A DNA stretch of 53,716 nt from Nemertoderma westbladi. Lineage: Eukaryota > Xenacoelomorpha > Nemertodermatida > Nemertodermatidae. The stretch lies in contig JAUCBJ010001988.1 in assembly GCA_032718475.1 (NCBI GenBank), forward strand, positions 1 through 53,716, given 5' to 3'. Positions 1-10,954 of this stretch are shown here, piece by piece. The translations under genes were made by a program, and so were the position numbers. A model generated the notes under the pieces. That model was not told where the DNA came from. It searched no databases and worked only from the letters and a program-made list of their open reading frames with translations. Each line of letters opens with the position of its first letter. Within the stretch, counting starts at the first letter, position 1.

Positions 1-1122
1 CTTGAATTTGCTCGAATATATATTACTTAATTAAGAAAAAAAAAAAAAAAAAAAATTTTAGATTTTTTTTGTTAGTATGCTATTATCGCTTATAGCGGGT
101 TAATTTTACTTAGATAACCCCTATAGATTGTATACAGGGTAGACTAGCTATTCTTTACTCTGCTAGTCTGTACCAGGTAGCATCCTTGCCCTGTATCAAA
201 CATCCTAACTTACTCTATGGGCTGTGCAGTACAGTAGTCTGTCTCGTGCGGCCTACACGGTCTATCCTGCTGTACCCACATGCCCCCCTCTCTCTTTCGT
301 GGTGCTCCCTATGCCCACAACCTCTACGGTATTACGTACCCTACTACTACAACTCTTATGATATATTTATATCATACTCTCTACTCTCCTACTACTAACT
401 CTTACTAACTCTACTAACTCTACTAACTCTGCTTATAACTCTATCGGTACTACGTACCCTGCCACTACTCTCGTGGTATGTTTGTATACCACACTCCCTA
501 TATTTCTAACTTCTACCAGCGGTACTATGTACCCTGCCACTACTCTCGTGGTATGTCAATATACCACACTCCCTATATTTCTAACTTCTACCAGTGGTAC
601 TATGTACCCTGCCACTACTCTCGTGGTATGTTTATATACCACACTCCCTATACTTCTAACTTCTACCAGCGGTACTATGTACCCTGCCACTACTCTCGTG
701 GTATGTTTATATACCACACTCCCTATAATTCTATCTGCCTACTAACGGTACTATGTACCCTACTACTCTCGTGGTACGTTAATGTACCACACTCCCTATA
801 CTTCTGCCTGCAGCATGCCGATCCTAGCAGTATACTTCTGCCTATGGTACTATGTACCCTACTACTCTCGTGGTACGTCAATGTACCACACTCCCTATAC
901 TTCTGCCTACGGTACTATGTACCCTTCTACTCACATGGTACGTCAATGTACCACACTCCCTGTACTTCTAACTACTTACTTAGTGCTACGTACTATCTAT
1001 TACTCTACTCCCTATACTCTCTATATAATATTACTTTCTTTCTTTTATTATTTTATTATTTTTTTTTATATTATGTGTGGGAAGGGTGTCTCGCCCTCAG
1101 TCCCACCCCCCTCAGTCCAACA
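1..1122 (-). mobile_element. putative 3' LTR of the minus-strand BEL element
   Basis: Read on the minus strand, the sequence after the integrase has no coding potential and reaches a TGTTGG start at position 1122. TGTTGG is a common start for BEL/Pao LTRs. The rest is pyrimidine-rich on the plus strand, contains the 75-bp tandem array and ends in an AT-rich stretch with a 20-base A run near position 36. The other LTR is not in the window, so the boundary is inferred. The long open frames on the plus strand here are by-products of the repeat array. Confidence 0.4.
446..985. repeat. 75-bp minisatellite, each unit with two hairpins
   Basis: Units start at 446, 521, 596, 671 and 747 (period 75-76). 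More diverged units start at 846 and 911. Each unit contains the palindrome GGTACTATGTACC and, about 20 bases later, a second hairpin with arms GTGGTA and TACCAC. The open frames through it change frame only at the irregular units and look like repeat artefacts. Confidence 0.92.
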
Positions 1123-1308
1123 TTTGGACGACTAAACTCTAAGGTGCACCTTCTAGAAGGCAGCACTTTCCTACAGACCTCATGTAGGTCTTCCTATCCT
1201 TTGCTCCTATCTTGCCTCCTATCCTCACTTCCACCGACCGGACTCTTCCGTCCTCGTCGGTGTAAGTATCTACCACTCTCGCACGGCGCTTATCGCCTTG
1301 GCGACTTT

Positions 1309-2214
1309 TCAACTCTGACGGGAATGTATGTCATCTGGGTCTACACCCAGCATATCGATGGTCGCCGGCCTCTCCATCAGAAAGTGTCCCGGTGTTAGCA
1401 CGTCCAGTGATTCTGGGTCGTCATTCTCCGGATATAGCGGTCTGCTATTAATGATTCCCTCGCACTTAGCTAGCACCGTTCTTAGTATGTCCTCTGTGAC
1501 CATGTGGGTGTTCATCAACTTCGTCATTAAATGCTTAGAACTTCCCACAAGTCTCTCTACACATCCTAATGTATGTGGCGCATACGGCATCCTCCTTTCC
1601 CACTTCACTTGCCATTTCCTCATAGCCACCGTGACATCGTCTCCCTCTAGGATGTCGAAGGCCTCGGCCAACTCGTTCTCTGCTCCCACGAAGTTGGTCC
1701 CATTATCTGAATAAATCACCACGATTGTTCCCCCTTTGCGGTCTCTAAATGCCGATGCCGTAGCGTCCTGCGCGAGTTCTATTCCTACTGCCCTCGTGTT
1801 GTTGCATACGAAGATAATGCCGTAGCGTTTCTCCGTGTGTCGCATCACCTTAATCTTAATCAGCCCGAACATGTCTACGCCGCAATGCGTGAATGGCGGG
1901 TCGTGTTGTCTCACTCTATTGGCCGGTAATGGCGCCATCTCCTGTATGGCCCTCTCCTTTCTCGTCTGTCAGCAGGTCTGGCACTGCCCCACTACCGCCT
2001 TCACCTTCTTCCTTAACTGTGTGATCCAGAATGTTCTCCGTATCTCTGTGATGGTCTGATTCGTGCCTCCATGTAATATCGACTTATGCGAGTCCCAAAT
2101 GATCTGGTGGACTATCGGTGATTTGTTGGGGATGATTATGGGTTTTGGTGGGATAACTAGGCTGTTGTTGTTCACCACTCTGGAATTCATCACCAGAATC
2201 CCGTCATCGATCAA
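1309..2214 (-). pseudogene. BEL/Pao integrase, one in-frame stop
   Basis: The integrase would insert the element's cDNA into chromosomal DNA. The upstream part (1969-2214) is the zinc-binding N-domain: HKSILHGG supplies the His pair and VGQCQTC the Cys pair. The downstream part (1309-1938) is the RNase H-fold core. It has GVDMFG (first Asp), YSDNGTNF (second Asp) and VERLVGSSKH (catalytic Glu), followed by the NSRPL and DVLTPGHFL motifs typical of BEL integrases. The two parts share one frame and are separated only by a TGA at 1969-1971, which a C-to-T change in a CGA codon would explain. The catalytic triad is intact, so this is a recently broken copy. A run of shadow frames on the plus strand over the same DNA is not coding. 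Confidence 0.9.
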
Positions 2215-2235
2215 CTGTGGGGACAGCGTATTGAG

Positions 2236-3198
2236 CTAGCTGTCTCGACGAAGGTGTTGTTGCTTGCTAACTCTATCCACTTCATCGGCGTAGTTCTTTC
2301 TCTGCTCGTATCGTATTATGGCTTTAGCCGCTCTTTCCAGATCGATGTTTGGTTTCCTTTTGGCATCCTTGCCAACTCCCCTAAGGAAATCCCCGTAGGC
2401 CCTCCAATACGCTACCAACTTCTTGGTCTTGTACCAGCTGGAGCTGTAACTGAGCAACCTATCCGTCGGGTTGTCGCATGGTTCTTCTGATTTCGGTGAC
2501 ACCTCCTTGATCTCCCTCACCATTTGGCTGTATATCTCTTCCCCTTCTGAATCTTCCCCCTCTTCTTCTGGTACTACTTCCTCTGAGCCCGGGTCCACCT
2601 TCCTCATTGGTGGCCAGGCTGATCTATTGTTCAGGAAGTGTGGCCCGTGCTGCCACAACACTTCCTTCTTTGAGAAAGATGCCACGCCCCTCGATAACAA
2701 ATCTGCTGGGTTGTCGTCGGTAGGGCAGTAATGCCACCTTTCTAAGTCAGTCGTGGCCCTTATCTCGTCTACCATATTCGCGACGAATATAGGGTATCTT
2801 GTCTTCTCATTATGCAGCCACCCTAGCACTACCATGGAGTCCGTCCAGTAGTGTGTCTCCACTATGTTGGGTATAGTGTCCATCAAGTAGGCTGTGGCCC
2901 TTACTCCTAACCTCGCAGCTGTCAACTCGTGTTTCGGGACTGACGCTGAATCTGGTGGCGTCGACTTCGCTTTACTAAATGCAAGTCTGGGCTTGTGAGC
3001 CCCCTTTCGCTGTACCAGTTAAAGTGCCGCTCTGTATGCTTCCAAAGATGCATCGGAGAACATGTGTAGGTCCAGGTCCATCATGTCCCTGTCCGGGAAA
3101 TACACGCGTGGCTTGCTGTACGTTCCCATCTGTTCTAAACTTCCCGTCCACTTACTCCACTCTTTGCTTATTTCTTCCGATACCGTCTCGTCGCGCCC
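2236..3198 (-). pseudogene. BEL/Pao pol fragment: RT connection and RNase H
   Basis: This is the RNase H part of a BEL/Pao polyprotein, which would degrade the RNA strand of the RNA-DNA hybrid during reverse transcription. Visible motifs in order are MFSDASLEAY (first catalytic Asp), VPKHELTAARLG (the usual Pao-type spacer with its conserved Glu), HYWTDSMVVLGWL (DS motif) and NPADLLSRG near the end of the domain. The frame is broken by TAA at 3019-3021, just after the first Asp motif, and ends at a TAG at 2236-2238, so no complete domain can be made. The apparent start at 2925 is a TTG inside the domain and not a real start. An acidic Glu/Asp-rich linker follows at roughly 2510-2600. Confidence 0.85.
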
Positions 3199-3201
3199 TC
3201 A

Positions 3202-4807
3202 CGGATAGTTTGGTTGGTATCGTCCGGGGTCCGTGGCGGCGTCCTATCTCCCTCAGATAATCGGGGCTCTCTATCGCTCATCTTTTTGTTGTTGCAGTCA
3301 CAGTATCGATGGCAGTTGGTACAGTTAATGACTGTGACGGGATCAGAGATCCCGACCGGATTGTTAAAGTACGCGCCACCATTCTGCTTGGGATCGTGCT
3401 ACTGGCTTTGGACGAGGCCGTCTGCGAAAACAGTAAAAGTTCCTGTTGTCTTTCGATATTAATTAATATAGGCGGTAATAGCACGTACTGAATATAAAGC
3501 AGAAAATACAGATAAATTGTTACCGGTATGGCGGTGGCGGTCATTAACTATGACCGGTCTGCACTGAATAAACTGAATAACACAACTGACCGGTAAACCA
3601 GTGATGTAAGATAATATATGATTAATACATTGAATATTGGTTCACCTCTTACTCTACTTTAGCCCTTTACCCAATGGATGCTTTCCTGTCCCCTATCACG
3701 TGCTTCCCTCCTCACTATTGGCTAATATACTACTTGTCACTTTGGCACTCCCTGGGAGTGTTTCCCCTCCACTGCTAGCCTCTACTAGCTGTGTTCCCTC
3801 CGAGGTGGTTTGACCTCTCACCTTTCTCTGTGGCTTTGGGGCTTGTGTCGCCCCCCCCCCCCCCCCCCCCAATGTTGGTTACGATACGAGATTAATATTG
3901 GTAATCTCGTATCCCCAACATATTGCTAAAATGCCACTAGTCCCATTTTCTGGTGGGTAATGAAGTGGAATTGAATCAGCTTACATACAGGCGACTTCAG
4001 ACATATATATTTATTCATAACAATATCATTTGCAGGAATAATCTCGGTAGTATTTGTGCTTAGGATTTATTAATAAGCCTTGCACAGTAAAAGGTGCCCG
4101 TGATTTATTGCGACTTGCAACTTAATTCCACCCCAAGGCAATTTACATCTTGCCATACAAGGACGTCCCATTCCAGACAGTTTGTCGCTGGGTGCTTCAA
4201 CTCAGCCATACACTTACTGCAAATCATGAGACTAAACTTCTTTGTTCGACCTACTCAGTCGCGACATATAAAATTCCCCTACCATTATTAGTGCTGTTTA
4301 CTTCCATTGAGTGTCGAATAAATACACCCCCACAGCCGACAACATACAATAGCGTGGTTCGACATTTCCCACACCTATTGGCTTTGTGTGGCCTAATTGC
4401 TTGTCCAGTTCGTGGAATACAGAGTGTCGGCTCCCTCCTATTGAATGGTAGTCCATAGCAACGTTCTTGAATAGCATCACTGAATTGACAGTAGCAGACG
4501 GCATTTACTCGGATTACAGTAGACAGCGACTACTAGCGGTAAAACAAGAATTGTAAAGCACTTTAACAACACTTGTTACTCCCGTTCTCTTTGAAAGGCG
4601 CTGCTTAATTTATTATAAATAAAGCCACCCAGCGGCAGCAGAGAATATTACATTCTTAATAATAGCCAACTTATTCATTATCTAGGTGGCGCAAATAGAA
4701 TAACTCCTTTAGTGATTATTTATTTATTTTGCAGAATAAATACTTAGTTGACACCTCTTTAAAGTTACGACATACTATTTGTGTATAGATTACATTAATT
4801 TAGCATC
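3202..4807. other. non-coding stretch between two BEL copies
   Basis: I see no convincing gene here. The interval holds a degenerate stretch around 3280-3600 with repeated ACCGGT-type words, a poly(C) tract at 3851-3870 followed by a short inverted repeat, and AT-rich DNA up to the start of the next element. The TGTTGG at 3873 could open the 5' LTR of the plus-strand BEL copy, but no matching 3' LTR is visible after 9.1 kb, so this stays a guess. Confidence 0.6.
3851..3921. repeat. poly(C) tract plus imperfect inverted repeat
   Basis: Twenty C residues (3851-3870) run into a hairpin. The left arm at 3872-3894 contains ATGTTGG and ATACGAGATTA. The right arm at 3902-3921 contains TAATCTCGTAT and CCAACAT. 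The arms differ by a few bases around the middle. Both strands therefore read TGTTGG at the outer edge, as in a BEL-type LTR end or a very short foldback element. Confidence 0.75.
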
Positions 4808-5563
4808 ATGTCTGAGTCAGATATTGACACCGAACCATTTGTCCAACACCCACTGGTCACAGCTGCCCCTAATACTAACATTCCCCCTTCGGTTGACCAA
4901 GTTGCGCCACCATCCCAACAAGAAATCTTGGGACAGGTCCTGCATCAGGACTAGACAATTTACCAGATGGATTGTAGATAACATAAATGTAGAACCACCC
5001 ATAGTTAGCGTTCCACAAACTAGAGTGAGCTCACCATCATTACTAATAATGAACACATCCCCCATTATGTTCGCCCACTCACCTAACAGCAATGAGGAAT
5101 TGCACACCCCGATCAATAACACCCTTTCGCAGAACATTGCAGATGAAACAATTCCTGTTCACCCGCAAGTGAGACTAGCTTACTTGCTGGAGGAAATTGA
5201 CAGTTACAGGAAAAGGTGTGGCAACCGGAACTGTAGCTTCTGAATAGGAGGTTTATGGGGAGGAATTACATCACTTAATAAATCTACATTATGCCCACCC
5301 GGAACTTCATAAGTTCTTCCAGTTCGATGATATTGCATGGGCAGACCTATACAAACTAAAGGTTCCCCAGGTTCCATGCAGCATGGAAGAGCTGTCCACT
5401 TTAGTTTATGACCATGTGGCTGACTTCAATCAGCATATAGAAACCCTTGCACATGAGCTACAGACTGTGCAGCCTGACCCTAGGACGAACCCAGCTGCAT
5501 ACTTTAAAGTTAAAGAACTAGTCTGCAGAATCCGGTTAATCCGCCTTCCGGGAAGTGTCTAGT
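4808..5563 (+). pseudogene. BEL gag N-terminal region, frameshifted
   Basis: ATG at 4808 opens a short frame (starting MSESDID) that stops at about 4954. The reading then continues in a second frame to 5243 and in a third from about 5256 to a TAG near 5563. The third piece is clearly protein-like (acidic, with HPELHKFFQFDD and KVKELVCRIR) but has no start codon of its own. I recognise no named domain. Its position ahead of the DUF1759-like domain suits a BEL gag leader, possibly a coiled-coil assembly region. There are at least two frameshifts. Confidence 0.55.
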
Positions 5564-6439
5564 AGACATCACGACGCAGAATTAGCTGCCATAGTCGGCA
5601 GACAGTTAGCCGAAGTAGCTGTGATAGCCGGGAAGGCACTCGTCCTTGAAAGGCTACATGGGCCGACCATTCCCCTGGGTATGGACATAGCCTGTTCCAG
5701 TACCATAGCGCTGAACAATCTGCGCACGGACTTAGAGGATCCTGGAGACGATGAGGATATGGATGTGATATCCTGTTATCTACAGTCTTATATAGCTGTG
5801 GTAGGAGAGACCGAACTTCGTAGGAGGTTAAAGGGTTTGGCCACATCTGCCCTGAATCAATGGCAGTCCTAGAAGGAATAGAAGCCAAGCGTGATATGCA
5901 AGTTGTCATCCGGCGGACGGATATCAGTTCCCCCTAACGGGCAAAGGGAAGCCTACCCCAGAAGTGGAGTCAGGTTTGCGCCAGACATCCCGGGTGAGGC
6001 ATTTCCCCAAGGTGACCCTCCTTCACCCCCAGAGGCTTATGCACTCCCGTTAGATCCCAGCCTACATAATGATGACCGTTATGTACAAAATATCTGGCAA
6101 CCCCGACCACTTCAGAGCAACGATGGCTCTAGAGAAATCATTGATTCTTTATTACAAAGAAATGACGATCTAGAGCTACAAGTGACCTTAATGCAAGACC
6201 ATATCACCCTAACAAACAAGAAAGTCAACTCACAAGCAGCGTCGCAGGGTGTAAAAATTTTAAAACGTGCCTCTGATGTGAGTGGTATTCATGCCGAGAA
6301 TGCAGTACATCAGAACGACCAAAGCTCATATCTAACAGACCTTTTATTAAATTCTTCGGCAGTCCAAACCGACCTCACCAGACATATGGCTACAGTAGGA
6401 ATGAAGCTCGACAGTGCGTCTCCTCAGGTCAAATTTTAA
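5555..6439 (+). pseudogene. BEL gag middle region, two open pieces
   Basis: Two open pieces (5555-5872 and 5891-6439) cover a stretch with no recognised catalytic motif. The first is helix-rich and ends before a TAG. The second begins with a Pro-rich segment and passes into a Gln/Asn/Leu-rich helical stretch (SREIIDSLLQRNDDLELQ) that looks like a coiled coil, as expected for a gag assembly domain. The first piece opens on GTG and the second has no clear initiator, so both are fragments of one longer protein. Confidence 0.5.
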
Positions 6440-6857
6440 TATTTGATGGTGACGAACTGAAATGGCTACCCTATGCAGAGTTCTGCAAAGACAGTATTCT
6501 AGAATCGCCATTAAGTGAACGTGAGAAGCTTAGATATTTAATTAGTTATTACTGGAAGGACCCCCTAAACAGATGGCTGCAAAATATGTGCACCATGTAG
6601 ACGGCATCAACACTGTTTGGGATATTCTAAAGGAGCGATATGGCAATGAAGAAAGCTTAGCACGCAACATGTATGACCAATTAATCTCTAAAAATAGATC
6701 CACTCAAAACGGGATCGTAGAATTTAGAGATGAAGTAGAGGAAATTTGTCGCCAGCTTGATTGGCTAGGACAGAAACAAGTGTACGATACAATCATGACA
6801 GTAAAGTTTGTTTCCAGTGCACTTCCAAAGGGCTCCACTAGGACCAGATGGGATTGA
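6436..6857 (+). pseudogene. BEL gag DUF1759-like domain
   Basis: Two overlapping frames encode a domain much like the DUF1759 domain of BEL/Pao gag proteins. The first piece (about 6436-6600) reads IFDGDELKWLPYAEF followed by LSEREKLRYLISYY, the standard opening. The second (6573-6857) continues with a W-x2-L-x4-YGNEESLARNMYDQL segment. A frameshift around 6575-6600 splits the domain. In intact elements this domain helps form the virus-like particle. Confidence 0.75.
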
Positions 6858-6899
6858 TACACTTACAATTACAAACTTAAACATGGATGTTTCCCCGAT

Positions 6900-7763
6900 A
6901 TGGACTCATTTAGAAGCTTCTTGAAAGCCGAAACCTTCACGTATCTTATCACAACGAACCGGGAAAAGAGCACCCATTCAGACACAAATAACACTGATAA
7001 GACAGCAACCAAGAAGCGATATGCTTATGTCACCAACTATGAAGAGTGGCCCTCTGATCACTCTGGTTCCGAAACAGAGGGATGTGAAAGCATATATTAT
7101 GGTGATGTGAACCCCAGAGGTGAAAATAAACACAGTGGCCAAGTTAAACTAAATAGGAGAACACCTCCTCCCAAGGCCAATAGCACCATCAAGAAAGCAT
7201 ATGTGGATAACCGTAAGGCAACCACGAAGACCTATAATACAATCACAGCCGGCACCACCAACCTTTAGTGCCCCCTTTGTAAACTAGATGCACATCCACT
7301 TGCAAAATGCAACACCTTCTTAAAAAAGACACTAAAGGAGAGACGAAAGACGGTTTTGGACTTGTCGACATGCTTCTTGTGTCTTAGACTGGGACATTTG
7401 CGACGTAAGTGTAGACTACTGAACGTAAAAACGTGTCTGGTGTGTCAGGGCTCCCATCACCATTTGCTACACCTACACCAGACCCCGAAGGAAGAGCTAG
7501 ACCAACGTGTACACTTCACCAATTACGAGACAGACTCATCCCATGAAGAACCGGATACATTCTACCCTGGAGAATTTACTGACGACGATGAATGCTGTAA
7601 CCATGTCAGTGTGTATGAAGCCTTTACCTATGAGGAACCCGCACGGAAGATTGTTTCAAATTGGAGAACAATCCCAGCACCCGGTCAATTCGGGATATCG
7701 GAGTCAGAGAGTTTCCGGTGCTCCAAGTCCGGCTCCACGCGGGAAGTAGTAGCATTGTGGTAA
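6900..7763 (+). pseudogene. BEL gag nucleocapsid with three zinc knuckles
   Basis: A charged Thr/Lys/Asn-rich linker (6900-7268) ends in a TAG. Directly after it in the same frame comes CPLCKLDAHPLAKC, then CFLCLRLGHLRRKC and CLVCQGSHHHLLH. This C2HC, C2HC, C2H2-like series is the usual arrangement in BEL/Pao nucleocapsids, which bind the element's RNA. An acidic tail (7500-7763) leads toward the protease. The track is broken by the TAG at 7266-7268 and loses the frame again near 7763. Confidence 0.8.
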
Positions 7764-8284
7764 ATGCCTTAATGGACACAGGAAGTACGGCACCTTCATA
7801 GACGCAGAGTTAGCAGAATCCTTGTTCGCCAGGGAACAGGGCTATGACATGAAACTAACTAATTATCTGGGATAATGAAACGTTGGCAATCTACCATTGA
7901 GACCAATACTATAAGGCATCCCTGTCCACCCCGCAAGATATTAGTAGCCTGGACAGGGTCTCTAACATTGAGATGGTCATCATCCGAAATTTTGCCAAAA
8001 TTCAGGCCAAGGCTTAAGACTGGGATGACAACGCCCTTGTACGTGATTATAACATTACCTGTTCCACCCCAGACTACCCAGGCGTACAGATGTTAATAGG
8101 CCAAAATGTACCCGAGGCCTTAAAAATTCTGGAGAAACGACCCAGAAATCCAGAACCAATGTCAGCTTACGCCTGTAGGACGAGAGTGGGATGGTTCTGT
8201 ACTGGGCCTTCCCGGAAAATTCTATTAGAACGGAAAGGACCGACAAATACAGACACCGACACTTGTAATTTAGTGATAAGATGA
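7764..8284 (+). pseudogene. BEL aspartic protease remnant
   Basis: The sequence after 7755 reads VVNALMDTGST, the hydrophobic-DTG-S active-site loop of a retroviral-type aspartic protease. A second recognisable block at about 8090-8210 contains MLIGQNVPEAL and CRTRVGWFCTGP. These match the conserved LIG...PE and RTRLGW...GP segments that close the DUF1758-type protease in BEL/Pao elements. Between them the frame is broken by several stops (two near 7870). The enzyme would cut the Gag-Pol polyprotein. Confidence 0.7.
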
Positions 8285-8321
8285 GATCTGTAATGAGATC
8301 ATAGAGACTGAAGAGGACATA

Positions 8322-9094
8322 TTGACTACCCCTGACCAAACCAACAGTGATAGTGACGCACCCCTATCCTCAGACCAAGACTGTTTCCTTACTGGGTACA
8401 GTGAACCCGACATTATGTCCCCGATGACTGACCGAAAGTTGCATACTACCCCATTGGAATCATGTAACATATTAAATACAACACCCGACTTGCGACTACA
8501 TCAGGCGGCTGATGACCATAAGGATGAATTTCTACCTCCGGTCATAAATAGTATCAAATGGGATATTTACATAGACGACGACCCGAAACCAGCCACGACA
8601 GTAAAGGAAGCCATAGACATTGCTCAAGGGACAGTAAACTGCCTGAAACTTGGAGGATTTTGCCATACCCCCCGTTGAGCGTGGCGATACCGAACTATAC
8701 TTAAATAAGGATGGCCTACCGGAGACGAAGCCATTAAGTCTTCATTGGCTTACAGAAAGTGTCATTATGGTATTTAAAGTGAAGTTGAGAAAGGGCGGTA
8801 CCCGAACCAAACGTTTTTGCCTAGGCATACTCAGCGCTTATTTCGACCCCCTAGGATTCAGCAGGCCAGTTATATTGCAGGCTCGAGACCTCATTCCACG
8901 TATATGGAAGGAGAATGATAGTAGAAACATGCGTCAGAGGGGATGGCCTGGTAAGATCAGTGGATCTCGTAGTGCTGAGGGAAAAAGGCAAACTATACTT
9001 TGTTCCCCAGAGACTCAACCATCCTATAGGCCACCTCTGCTTGCTAGAAATTGCACGCGAAGAATCTGGCAACTACGGCAAGCAAGAAGTTAAG
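8322..9094 (+). pseudogene. BEL reverse transcriptase remnant, palm end and connection
   Basis: The first open piece (8322-8678) ends with DIYIDDDPKPATTVKEA, the polymerase catalytic YxDD loop, followed by a helix rich in Lys/Leu and a GGF. The second (8650-9093) contains LHWLTESVIMVFKVKL and GILSAYFDPLGFSRP, the conserved segment between RT and RNase H in BEL/Pao elements. The fingers and most of the palm, which should come between the protease and the YxDD loop, are absent. About 200 bases of unrelated-looking coding text take their place, which implies an internal deletion. No RNase H or integrase follows. Confidence 0.75.
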
Positions 9095-10860
9095 CAAACA
9101 GACTTGACATATTTTTATTGGACTAGTTAACTCCCTTGGAACGTTTGAGTGCGCTGCATATCACACTCCAGCGTGGGAATGGGTTATGTTGCGTCGTTAA
9201 CCACTGACCCCATACATTTTTAAAAATATGCCTTAACAGGCTAACATAATTTATACTTACATTGCTTCCATCCCCAAATAACAATAGGACTATGGGATGT
9301 TTCATGATAAATCATTTTATACACGGTGCATGAAACTTGATCTTAGTTCTAGAAGAATTATGAATAAAATGACATAAACAATAGGACTGTGGGATGTTTC
9401 ATGATAAACTGTTTTATACACAGTGCATGAAACTTGATCTTAGTTCTAGATCAAATATAAACAAAATGACATAAACAATAGGACTGTGGGATGTTTCATG
9501 ATAAACTGTTTTATACACAGTGCATGAAACTTGATCTCAGTTCTAGAACATTCAGGAATATTATTAAGAAAAGTGGGAGGTTCATGGTTATACACACGAC
9601 ACATGAAACCTGAACCCAACTTTGACGACATGTTGCGATAATTCATTATTAAACATGACGCGCAGCCAACCAAAACCCTCAATAATTGTATGATGATGGT
9701 GATAATACAATTGAATGCGGAATCCATATCCTTTATTTCGGTTAAACCAAACTCTGTTTAAATTCTGGAGACAGCCCGCGCAGTAACTATTAAAATTATA
9801 ATAAACTACACTAGTCATGATAAGTCGATATTAAACATGGCGCTTGACAATAACAAACCTTGGTCTTGCTGTATTATGATGGCCCAATAACACTTGAATA
9901 CAGAGTCTTAATTACTACTCCCGCTTCTTGTCAATCGCCAGAGTACAGTAAGATATGTCAATTATTAGTTGGCTTGAAACTTCAAGAACCAACATAACTT
10001 GATATTGATTAATACAATGTCACATCCATATAAATCCGTTCAAGTCACTGTAATAATAAGCATTACGGGAACGGTCGCAGTCCACTTAGTGGCTCTCTCC
10101 CAAGGGATGAGTAAACTTAGTTTAAGTCACTAGATCACGTAAATATATATTCATGTTATTCAGTAATGGTTTAATACCACCAACCCTTTAATCACGACAT
10201 TAATACGACAATAGTATAAACACCGATACTATGCAGACAAACACCACAACCAAATAAATAAATTAAATAATACAACCAACAAAGACGTAATAATATCACA
10301 GTAGACCCAGATCTGTGTGATTGAGCAATACCCTATTCTACCGCTATACTTACCGAATGTTGATCTTCGATACATTAATAACTAATTTAGAACATTGGGG
10401 CGCTGGTGTGTTGCTTGCGCAACCCTTTTAATAAAGTTCTAGAATTTTATCGTATATTTTTCCTAAATTTAATACCGTTAAATTTATTTTGATGAGTATC
10501 CATGGAAACAAATATCAACATTCGGTTTATAGTAAGTTTGTAATGGACATTTATGAGTGCTGTGACATTGGGTGTGTTAGTTTGTATGATAGTACAAATA
10601 ACAACTATTCTCCGTGTGTTTACTGTAGCGAACGGAAACCCTATTGCAGACTAATAGCAGTCACACTACAATAGTCGATATACCCCTATGGATAGCCCTC
10701 GGAGTGACCGGCCTCGAGCTTTTCCTGCATGTTAGCCGCTTCGTCTTCCACCCATTCTTCCACCCCTGTTGGATAGGGAATAGGCGTAGCGGCACTAACG
10801 TGGCCAGGGGCAGCTCGGGTCCGTGTTGGGCTGGGGATAAAGGGCGGCTTGCCACTGCCG
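9095..10860. other. AT-rich non-coding DNA
   Basis: No gene is supported. The first part holds the 97-bp repeats described separately. A diverged duplication follows: the words ATTAAACATGACGC (about 9650) and ATTAAACATGGCGC (about 9832) are each followed by a similar 80-base context, about 182 bases apart. The part from about 10640 to 10860 is more GC-rich and leads to a TATA box ahead of the next open frame, so it could be the promoter or LTR of the unknown element at 10955. Confidence 0.5.
9284..9555. repeat. 97-bp tandem repeat with GTTTCATG/CATGAAAC hairpin
   Basis: Units start at 9284, 9381 and 9478 (period exactly 97), the last one incomplete. Each contains GTTTCATG and, about 22 bases further on, CATGAAAC, so a stem-loop can form in every unit. 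A fourth, diverged hairpin (GGTTCATG ... CATGAAACC) lies at about 9580-9610. Confidence 0.9.
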
Positions 10861-10864
10861 ACCC

Positions 10865-10872
10865 TATATAAA
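10865..10872 (+). promoter_or_regulatory. TATA box ahead of the unknown long frame
   Basis: TATATAAA lies about 90 bases upstream of the ATG at 10955, which has the context AACAATAATGG. The GC-rich stretch just before it (10780-10860) stands out from the AT-rich surroundings, as in LTR or core promoters. Its function is inferred from position only. Confidence 0.4.
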
Positions 10873-10954
10873 CTGAAATAACCATAATAATTATCGACTC
10901 ATTGGTTCACTTCTCTTGGATTAATAATATATTTGCTTATTTATAATAACAATA

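Larger units (their letters stand above)
1..3201 (-). mobile_element. BEL/Pao LTR retrotransposon, 3' half
   Basis: The minus strand carries, in element order, the end of the reverse transcriptase/RNase H region, a zinc-binding integrase N-domain, an integrase core and then a probable 3' LTR that runs off the window start. All coding pieces lie in one reading frame, broken by stops at about 3199-3201, 3019-3021, 2236-2238 and 1969-1971. Gag, protease and the polymerase core are missing: recognisable coding stops near 3.2 kb, so the copy is 5'-truncated or rearranged. The family call rests on the Pao-type RNase H signature and the order of the integrase domains. The second BEL copy in this window lies in the opposite orientation and keeps mainly the complementary 5' half. 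Confidence 0.85.
4808..9094 (+). mobile_element. BEL/Pao retrotransposon, degenerate, RT core lost
   Basis: The plus strand carries BEL/Pao parts in the correct order: gag N-region, DUF1759-type gag domain, a cluster of three zinc knuckles, an aspartic protease, the end of the RT palm and the RT-RNase H connection. The frame changes several times and many stops are present. Most of the RT, all of RNase H and all of integrase are absent. It is oriented opposite to the BEL copy at 1-3.2 kb. The two may be different subfamilies, since only the small RT/RNase H border could overlap and it is too short to compare safely. Confidence 0.8.

Noticed and set aside
478-1398. Long plus-strand frame of 306 codons
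   Set aside because: It runs through the 75-bp array and beyond, where the unit length is a multiple of 3, so repetition keeps it open. The product is Tyr/Ser/Leu-rich repeat text, and the true coding strand next to it is minus.
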